DNA of 64,000 nucleotides from Areca catechu (taxonomy: Eukaryota; Streptophyta; Magnoliopsida; Arecales; Arecaceae): contig CM038040.1 of NCBI GenBank assembly GCA_021397845.1, positions 22,176,315 through 22,240,314 on the forward strand, given 5' to 3'. This document shows, piece after piece, positions 10,017 through 20,300 of this stretch. The notes beneath the pieces are model-generated. The model had not been told where the DNA came from and made no database searches. It worked only from the letters and a program-made list of their open reading frames with translations. The position numbers and the translations under genes were made by a program. The stretch's first letter is position 1, and each line of letters opens with the position of its first letter.

Positions 10017-13000
10017 CTGTTTTCAGACATTACACAATCAGGAAACACGGTAAGTTCCTAAAATTTTAAGCTGAATAGGTGATGGAAACTAGATTTATAT
10101 TTTACAGGCATGTGATATTACTATTCACTCAAACACTACCTGGCTATACAACTATCAAGGAATCATCACCCTTTCGGGGTCCAAAATTCAACTGCATAAT
10201 CCGTCTTAAGAATTGTTCCATTTGATTACAAACATGATAAACAATAGAGAGAGAGAGAGTTACATCGACCACAGCATTTACACTGACACAATACTAATCC
10301 AAAAAATCCAAATTGCTTTCATCATGCCACATCAAGCACACATCAATATTGTTTCTTTGGTCTTTACCTATCAGAAAGGGATGATTCTACCACTTCATTC
10401 AGTAATTAAAAAAGACTACTTCTACAGGCATTTAGAAATAAGAACTCAAAACCCAAATTATAACTTGTTTCAACTCTTTTCAACAACATGATCTTAAATT
10501 GTAACTTTGAGCACCAAATAAAAACAAGCAGAAGAGAGTAAGAAAACTCACTGTCCCAATTGAAGGCCATTCCTTCGTTGCTGCTGTCAAAGGCAAGCCG
10601 CCAGCAGTTTTCTCCTCAGCTTCTGCAACATGAGAAAAATATGAGAGAGAGAGAGAGAGAGAGAGTTGTTACTGGTCTGCATAAAATGTAATATCAGAAG
10701 CAGTTTTTACAAGATAACCAAGTAAACCATATTTTGGAAAAGTAATGATACTAGCCACTGCAGAGCATTTTAAGGAACCCATTTGCGAAACCAAAAATTA
10801 CATTGCAAACATTTTTAAATTCTAGAGACGAACCTTTATCAGAACACGATCATTAAGGGGCTTGAGGTCTTTGACATCATCTGAATCAAGAACACCCACA
10901 ATGTCATCTTCCTTCAGAATAAGATGGTTGGATCCATTGAATTCCAACTCCGTGCCAGCATGTTTGGAATATACAACATGGGTTCCGGTCTACATCCATA
11001 AAAGATTTTACATCAGTATTATATGTCATGTGGAAGTTTCAGAAGCAATGCTTCTGCTGCATCTACTAAGCAATTAGCAGTGCATCTATATCTTCACAAA
11101 TATTCTCTTCAACATTCTTTTTCAAGTCTCAAAATGAAAGCCACTTGGAGACAGAATTACCTGAACACCAATTTCTATTTTCTTCTTGCCAATGGTTCTT
11201 CCCTCTCCAATTGCAACAACTTCACCTCCTTGTGGTTTTGTCTGGGCAGATGATGGAAGCAATATACCTCCAGTGGTTTTTTCCTCAGAAGTCTTAATCT
11301 TAATTAGCACTCTATCACCAAGAGGTGTGATGGAAGTGTACTGCAAAATCATGAACAGCAGTCTAGGTAAATGCACAAGGTGAAGAAAGCAAACATTTAT
11401 CTCAATTATAATTTGCCATTTACTCAGGTGGTTTTTTTTTTCCTCAGCTATTGATGGTTCTGAAATCTGTCCGATCGCCGGAATAGGCTAGAAGAGATGT
11501 GCTTGTGGCTATTCTTGCAAAAAAATCCTAGCTAGAGGTGGTTCAGGCGAAGACCTCCGGCGCTCGAGACAGTATCTCAGACCATAGGATAGAAACGGGG
11601 TGATATCGACGTTTCGCTCGGTGCTTCCTCCCAAAAATAGGTAGACAGTAGCCCATCAATTCCACAGATGGTGCCAATCTGTTGACACTGCTTCCTGCTC
11701 GTACGCTGGAGGTCATTGGAAGAGGAGCTCCTGGGAATGGTACCTACAAAAGAGCTTGTCGGGTGGTGGCCCTGATGCGGGCACTCCAACGCTCAAGTCA
11801 GTAAACAGTCAACAATGGAAAGAAATTTGAACGGAATAATGAAAGAGATGAATCAAGCTTTGTAAAAATGAGAGTATTATATAAATGCGTACCTGGGAAG
11901 CTCCCAAGGAATTCCTTTTTATAGATAAATGAGAAGGATATTTTGGGAATGCAGAAACCTCTAGTGAGAGGTTTGATGAGAAGTGATTGCACTGTAAGCT
12001 TTTGCCGAAGAGTCTAACAACGAGTCATTCTATTTATCTAGAATATTTGTCTCTCGTTAACTAGAATCTGTCTCATGCATATCACCAGCTGTTCTTAATG
12101 ATGATGGGGACTATTGCCCAGGATGGGTCACATCCCCCTTTATTAAGAGGGCTTGTTGGCAATTATAGGATGTATTCTCCTGCTCGTGCATGAGAATGAG
12201 CATCGATGATTTATTTTATTATGGTTGTCTTGGAATATTTTATTAAGGCATTTCCCTCTTCTTGAGCTCAAGGGTCCTAGGTCGGACCTAATCCCTTTGC
12301 TAAGGCCAAGGGCTGAGGGTTGGCTAGAGCTGAGGATCCTTTGGAAAGGATCCTAGTTAGTGAGCTGGGGCTCAATTGTTGAAGGCAAGGTGAGCCTTTT
12401 AAAGAGGGTGAAGTTAACTAAGCTGAGGGTCAACAAGGCTGAGGGTTCCATAGAAGAATCAAGTTAATGTTCTCCAAGCTAAAGATAAATTAGGCCAAAA
12501 GTCAATTTTGGCCGAATCTCCATACTTAGCCAGAATATGCAAAACCAGGATCTGCTAGGTTGAGACACATTTAGATCAAATCTTCATACTTGGCTAGAAT
12601 ATACAGAATCAGGATCTACTAGGCTGAGACACATTTAGGCCAGAATATGCAGAACCAGAGTCTGCCAAGCTGAGGCACATTTAGGCCGGATCTCCATACG
12701 TAGCCATAATATATAAAATCGGGATATGCCAAGTTGAGACATTCAGATCGAATCTCCATACTTAGCCAGAATATGCAGAACCAGAATTTGCCAGGCTGAG
12801 GCACATTCAGACCGAATCTCTATACTTAGCCAGAATATGCAGAACCAAGTTCTGCCAGGCTGAGGCACATTTAGACTAAAGGTTATTTAGGCCGAAGCAT
12901 ATTTAGACCAAGGCAGAGGCTTAATATATTAGCTCATTTATAGAAAGCTATCTTGGATGCTGGAAAGGTGAGAATCGCCATTTTGCTCTCTTTTTAGCGC

Positions 13001-13554
13001 CACCAATGCCGAGGGTCAATGATGCCAAAAGAGGCCTGAACACGACCTTAATTCATTTAGGAGACAAATAACGATCGCATGTATCTTCATTATTCTTGAG
13101 AATCCTTAGAATTTTGAGGGTGGGGGGTTTATCCCACATTAGCTATCTTAATCTTAGCACTCTATCATCCAAAAGGTGCCATAGAAGTCTACTGCAAAAT
13201 TATAAAGAACAACAATCAAGGTATAGGCATATGGTCATGAAAGCAAACATGTCTCAATGAATATTTTTGCATTTACCTATGTGGTAAGTGGATTAATTTA
13301 ACTGTAAAAAATAACAACGTGGCTAGAAATGGGCCTGGGCTAGCCCCAGGTCCATCATGCAGGGCTGGTTTCAGGTTGCACTATGGGCCCAGTTTGAGGA
13401 AGTTCACATCAATCTTGGGACTGAAAATTATGCTCAATCAATTTTGGAGCCAAACAGTCTGAGGCCGAAGCCCAAGCTTGTTTGCCTCTCCTCTCCTGTT
13501 ACTTCTGCAAGTTCCCACCCTTCTCTCTCTCTCTCTGTTCCTCTCTCAAACCAC

Positions 13555-13600
<46 letters not shown>

Positions 13601-14335
13601 CCGAAGCCTGTCTCTCCTCTCTGTCCATCCCTTCTCTTCCTCGCCCTCTCTTTTCTTCCTGTGGTCTCTCTCTCAGGCATCATGCAGAAAGCCAAAGAGG
13701 AGATGGAGGAGATGGATAGATCAATTGAGCATGGATCAGGTCAGGTCCATTTGGCCAAGCTGCACTAAGGTTTAGGCTTAGGTTGGGTTCAGGCCATCCC
13801 TTTTTGAAAAATTTTAGTCTTAGATCCAACCCAAAGCCCTAAAAGAGAATTTTTAGACCAGGCTCAGGTAAGGGGGAGGCTTGACCTGGCCAGATCTGTT
13901 TCTAGCCTATGTGATAGTAATGTGCTAAAGGAAAGCAAACATGTCTCTTTACTAGGCATATTCATTGACAGGAGTAATATAAATCATACTTCAATCAACA
14001 TAACTTCCCAGCTTTTAACAATATTAGCAGTTAAAAAAAAAATCTTTTCAACAAAAACCATAAATATCACGATACTGACAAGAGACAATGAATAAGAAAA
14101 TCATATCATTTCTTTTTCTCCTTTTTTTTTTAGGTTTTCATGATGATTCCTAGATCAACACAGTTTTAGGATGAAAATACAAATGGTAAACTATATGGTT
14201 CCAGTTGATTATTCTAACAGGTTGAATAGAGCATAACCTGCACTTGACATATTTGAACATAGTTCGGGAAACAAGGCATGAGGTAGCCGGTCCATAATTT
14301 TGCTAACTAAAACAAGGCCATAACAAGGAAAACTT

Positions 14336-14371
<36 letters not shown>

Positions 14372-17300
14372 ATGCGCGCGCGCACACACACACAAAAGCC
14401 ATTCAAATATCAGAAATATATAACCCAAAGTGGTGCGGGACATGGGAGATGGATGAAATGCATGGATGGTGATGTGCTTCCAAAGATTAATTATCTATTA
14501 AGAGCAATGAATTTAAGGCATAAAAATTAATCATAAGGGAGACAATTTCATCCAAACAAGAGACTAGTTTATCAAAATTAAACACCCGCATGCTAATCAC
14601 TTTCAAAATGATATGAAATGGATCTCATGGCTAGGAAACCATTCTTACAAGGTCAAAACACTTTCAAATCTCAGATCTAAAGAGCCAAGAAGAGATTATC
14701 CTACCAACAATGAAGACTAGAAATTATGATGGAAGGGAAGCTTTCAACACTCAAGGATTGAGGTTCAAATCTTAAGACTAGCACTCCCTACCTTTAGGAC
14801 TCACCTTGGCCTTGGTCCATGGCTTAGAGACCTTCATCTTGGACTTGGAAAACCAGAGAAAACCTGCAACAAAATCAAATATTGGGCGTTGAAGAGAATT
14901 CAAGTTGGAATTAAGACAAAGGAAAGATGAAAGGAAGAAGATGGAAGGAAAGAAGCCGGCGCCTTGAAGAACTTGGACTTGGGTCTTGGATCAAATAAAG
15001 GGCACTCCACCCTTCAAACACACAAGGGCATTCCACCGTTCAAACACAAACCCAAGGGCCTCTTGCCCTCTTCTCAAACTAAACTTCAAACACTTAAACT
15101 AAAGAGAACTCATTCACTCCACACAAGAAGAACACAAGGGAACTAGAACAAGAAGGAAACCTTTCTTCATTGAATCAAAATTGAATCACTACAAGAGAGG
15201 GCTTAGGCCCTATTTATAAGCATCACTAACCCAAGGAGTTCGGCCAAGGAGAGAGAAAGGGAGGGTTAAGTCTAGCAACTTTAGTTGGATTTAACAACCT
15301 TTAGTTATATGGTTCCAACTAGAATTAGTTTTACAACAACTTATGGGTAGAAGGTTATAACAACTTGACATGTGGTACCTAGGTGGTAATGACTTGGCTT
15401 GTTTTTGCTGATGTGGAATCCTAGGTGTCATGTGATGTGGCATCCCACAAGTCAAGTTGGTTGGAGGGTTGTTGGAAACTTGGGGTAGTCGAAAGTGGCT
15501 TCATGTTCCCCACAAGTTCCTTGATGTAGTGTCCTTCATTCTCCCCCAAGGATGCTTGATGAGGTATCCTCCATGTGAGGAGAAATGGGCTTCAATTAAA
15601 GGTGAATAGATGGCATCATGGCTTGAATTAGGCTTGAGTAGATGGCTTGAATTGGGCTTGAAGAGGTGGCCTTATATCATGCTTGAATTGGAGTTGAGTC
15701 GACTCATGAGTAATATGGCTTTCCTTCATGAGTCGGCTCTGGGCTTGCTTCGAAAAAATTGGAATTACTTCATAGGCTTTGTGATTGGCTTCATGGGCTC
15801 AAGACCTTTATTAGATTTGACTATATTAACTGCAAAATTAAAGTGAGTTAGTCCGAAATGTTTCCTTCTTGTTGATGTCCCCATCAGTTCTCCCAGGGTG
15901 GAAAGAGCTCGACTCTGTCGAGTAAGAATCAATCTGACTCTGGTAATACTCTAGTAGGTCTAGGTCGATTATTTGTAGGTCTTCTCGAGTAATCCATGAG
16001 TCTTCAGAATCAGGACGTCCTTGCTAATGAACCAAGTAGCGTTGATAATCCTTGTTTCGGGTAGTGATAGTCTTATTGTCCAAGATTCGCTTAATCCTAT
16101 CTCGCTACTTTTGTAACTTGGCTGGTAGACACTCATGGATTGGCTCACTCTCAAAGAAAGAATCAGGCCCGAATGGCTCACTGGGTATCATTGTTGGTTT
16201 CTTGTACCCTATTAGATCTGAAATATTGAAAGTGAAACTGATATCAAAGTCAGATGGTAAATCTAATACATGTTAGGTCCAATTTTTCTTATTACTTTGA
16301 AAGAACCTGCACCACGGGCATATAACCATTCAGGTTTGAGCCTTACCATGACATAGTCTCCTTCCTGAAATTTTTTGGCTCTTTTACGTTAGTTAATCAT
16401 ATGCTTATAAGCTTCATTGCTCAAATGAATTTTCTTGCTAATCATGCATATGACTTTTCATAGACATGGACACTAATGCATGGATGACAAGCTCAAGTGA
16501 CACCAAATAACAAAACAAACTCTAATGATACTAAAACAAAAGACAAGCTCAAATGGACTTTATTATCTAATGACTGAAATTTATTATTGGCTATAAAACA
16601 AAAGTTCCTAATTTCCAATATTTTCCTTAGGAGGCTTCTAAGACTCTCGCGCACATCTTCAGGTAAGTGGCAGTAAATCTTAATTTGGCTCCCAACATAT
16701 ACCATAAGTCTTAAGAAAGTAACTATTGAATATCACTGGGACAAGATCAATGGTATGGTGGATGTCCCAGCCGGAAGGAATAGGAGAGTGAATGATACGT
16801 AGTGATGGATCAGGATGGTGGATCTTCAAAAATGGTGGATCAGGGACAAAAACTATTAGGAAAAACATATCGCAGGTTCTTCAAAGGCTCTACAATTTTT
16901 TGGGACTAATCCGTAGGGGTTTGTTCTTGAGTTTCCTTGATGATCAATACCCCAATAGGTGATCTTTCATTGATCTCTAATTTGAATCCTTATCATTGGT
17001 TAACTTTAATTCTATATCCTCTTCTTTTATGAACTCTTTTATTTCTTGGGATGGCTCTTCTTGGATTTCTCTTTCTTCAAATTGATTATTTTTATTTTTA
17101 ATTTCTTCAGGCTGGGTGACTATTCCAAATTTATCCTTTATTGTAAACACCGGTTCATGTATATTTAGGTTAGACCCAGCTTCATTGATATCTTCCTTAA
17201 ATTCTTCATCATGTTCGGGGGATTCTTTCTTTAGGACAAGATTTGGATTCTATTTCTTCCTTGAGTACTTCAAGAGGTTCAGGAGATTTTTTCTCTAATT

Positions 17301-20300
17301 CTTTCATGGATTTAGTCTCTTCTTCATCTCTCTCATACTCATTGAATTCAACAATATATTTAAACACTGTTTTATCTTGTCTCAATTTGTACTATTGGTT
17401 TGGAAGATTTTGCTTATAAGGTTTGCTTAGATACTTTTCTCTCAGCTTACTCTTCATATCTCCCTAAGTAACTATTTTATCCCCTCTATAATAACTTTTA
17501 TACTCAACGTCGCCCTAATATGACTTAGCATGTCGGACTAGCTTTAATTTAGCAAATTGACACTTCCTTACTTCCGACATTTCGTCCCACTCAAAATATT
17601 GATCCATTTTCTCCTTCCAATTGACATACACCTCAGGATTTCCATCAAAAGTGGGTGCATAGGGTCTATTGCTCCTGAAGACTCTCTCCTCCTGATCTAC
17701 AAAGTATGGGTAGGGGCAATTAGGGTTATATTCCGAGGTGAGATCATGACAATAGGCTCTTGGACCAAGGGAAGGTGATTTAGGATTATTATGGGTCAAG
17801 CAGTTTTTTTCGAGGTTCCCGATTTGATTATTTACTTGTCCTAACTCTTTGTTCATTTGTCCTAATTGTTTAGTTAGGGTATCAAATTTTTCGGTCATGG
17901 TCCTCATAAAGAATTCAAGATTGGGTTCCATGGATAGACCAGACTGAGTGTAGGACTGTTGGTGTAGAGCTCTTGACCTAATAGACATGCAGTACAAACC
18001 TAGCTTCTAGGGCTCCTAGACCTAGAAGTTCAAATTACAGAATTTAACTAGGTACTAATTAAGGATGTAATTATCCTGTCCACTGGCCAGGTAAGAGATA
18101 GGGTTGCGGGAGGCTCCCCTTGCTTTCGCGAGGTCCTAATTAAAAATCGCAAGTCCGCTTAAGACGTTTGCCATTGGACCTTTAGCCTTAGATACCAATT
18201 CCAAGGAGTAAGTACAAACTCAAATAGCACTTTGCCTCATCTTGCACTTGAACCCGACTTATGGGTGTCCCTAGTTTTTAGGTTCCTACTCCCTTTTATA
18301 TTAAAGCATAGGTCAATGAACAATGATGGAGGATTGTTGTGGGCTAAGGAAAGGTAATTACCTCATCCTTATATTATATTGAATGCCCTTAAAATGATTT
18401 TGAAATGGATGCACAAACAACCAACTAGCTAACAAGATATGTAGACTAGCACAACCATATGAATCAAACCCGAATTTCAAAAATTCAAAAATTAAATTGA
18501 AAATTTTAGATCTGGAAATCTTGATTTTAAAACTCAAATTTCAAAATTTAAATTTTGAATTATAGTTTAAATTTTCGTTCTTGGAGGTAAAAGTGGTTGT
18601 ATAAAAATCTCAGCCTCTTAACTAACCTCCAACTAACTAGTTTTGAAAATTCAAATTTTAAATTTTTAAATTTTCAAAAACTGGAAATTAAAAGTGAATT
18701 AGTTAGATCTCAGTGTTAAGATCTCAGATTTTAAGATTTGAATTCAAAAATCTCGAAATTTGGTTAGGAAAGTTGTTATGAGAAGAGGTTAGTAGAAGAT
18801 TCCAGCAGCTTAGCAAACTTCCAACTACCTTGATTCAAAATTCGAATTTCAAATTTAAAACCCTTCTAACATTCGAAATTTAAATGGGAATCATCAGATT
18901 TTGACATATAGATCTCAGATCTCGAATTTTAAATTCAGAAAAAATATTTTTGAATTTTTTTGAAAATTAAACTTAAGGGAGGAAAAAATAGAATTTGAAT
19001 AACTTCTAGGAAACAACCTAAGAATCCGAATTTTAAACTCCAAAAATTCCAGGAAAAATATTTTTTAAAATTTTATATTTCAAATCCCAAACTCTTAAAA
19101 TGCAGCAAAAGATTTTTTTTCGATTTTTTTGCCTTTAAAAAAAATACTAAAATTCGTGGAAAACTCGGGTTGGTGCTAGTACAGAAATTTCAGCAATCAG
19201 CAAACCTTCAATTGACTAGATTTAAAATTCGAAATTTAAATTTAAAAATCTCAAAAAATTAAAATTTAAATTGGAACTTTCAGATCTTGGAGTTAAGATT
19301 TTAGATCTCAAATTTTAAAATTTAAATCTCAAATTTTGGATTTGAATTGCGGACTTGAAGGCAAGCAACACACAAAGAAAACAAAAATTCAGCAACTTGA
19401 CCTAGTAAACCATAAGCTCTGATACCAAAAATTGGTGCGGGACGTGGAAGATGGATGAAATGCATGGATGGTGATGTGCTTCCAAAGATTAATTATCCAT
19501 TAAGAGCAATGAATTTAAGGCATAAAAATTAATCATAAGGGAGACAATTTCATCCAAACAAGAGACTAGTTTATCAAAATTAAACACCCGCATGCTAATC
19601 ACTTTCAAAATGATATGAAATGGATCTCATGGCTAGGAAACCATTCTTACAAGGTCAAAATACTTTCAAATCTCAGATCTAAAGAGCCAAGAAGAGATTA
19701 TCCTACCAACAATGAAGACTAGAAATTATGATGGAAGGGAAGCTTTCAACACTCAAGGATTGAGGTTCAAATCTTAAGACTAGCACTCCCTACCTTTAGG
19801 ACTCACCTTGGCCTTGGTCCATGGCTTAGAGACCTTCATCTTGGACTTGGAAAACCAGAGAAAACCTGCAACAAAATCAAATATTAGGCGTGGAAGAGAA
19901 TTCAAGTTGGAATTGAAACAAAGGGAAGATGAAAGGAAGATGGAAGGAAAGAGGCTGGCGCCTTGAAGAACTTGGACTTGGATCTTGGATCAAATAAAGG
20001 ACACTCCACCCTTCAAACACACAAGGGCATTCCATCCTTCAAACACAAACCCAAGGGTCTCTTGCCCTCTTCTCAAACCAAACTTCAAACACTCAAACTA
20101 AAAAGAACTAATTCACTCCACACAAGAGAACACAAGGGAACTAGAACAAGAAGAAAACCTTTCTTCATTGAATCAAAAATTGAATCACTATAAGAGAGGA
20201 CTTAGGCCCTATTTATAGGTATCACTAACCCAAGGAGTTCGGCCAATGAGAGAGAGAGGGAGGGTTAAGTCTAGCTAACTCTAGTTGGATTTAACAACCT

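Larger units (their letters stand above)
11431..13290 (-). pseudogene. Tandem duplicate of the CPN20 exon 2 end and adjacent intron, split by a solo LTR
   Basis: The two flanks 11431-11451 (GTTTTTTTTTTCCTCAGCTAT) and 13142-13290 together align with the exon 2 region from about 11272 to 11430. They match across CCTCAG..TCTTAATCTTA, GCACTCTATCA, AGTCTACTGCAAAAT and GAAAGCAAACAT. The copy is diverged and no longer encodes the domain. Joining the flanks with one copy of GCTAT aligns without a gap to the functional exon, which fixes the insertion point. Confidence 0.8.

Noticed and set aside
13357..13768. Overlapping Ser/Leu-rich ORFs
   Set aside because: They translate a CT microsatellite.
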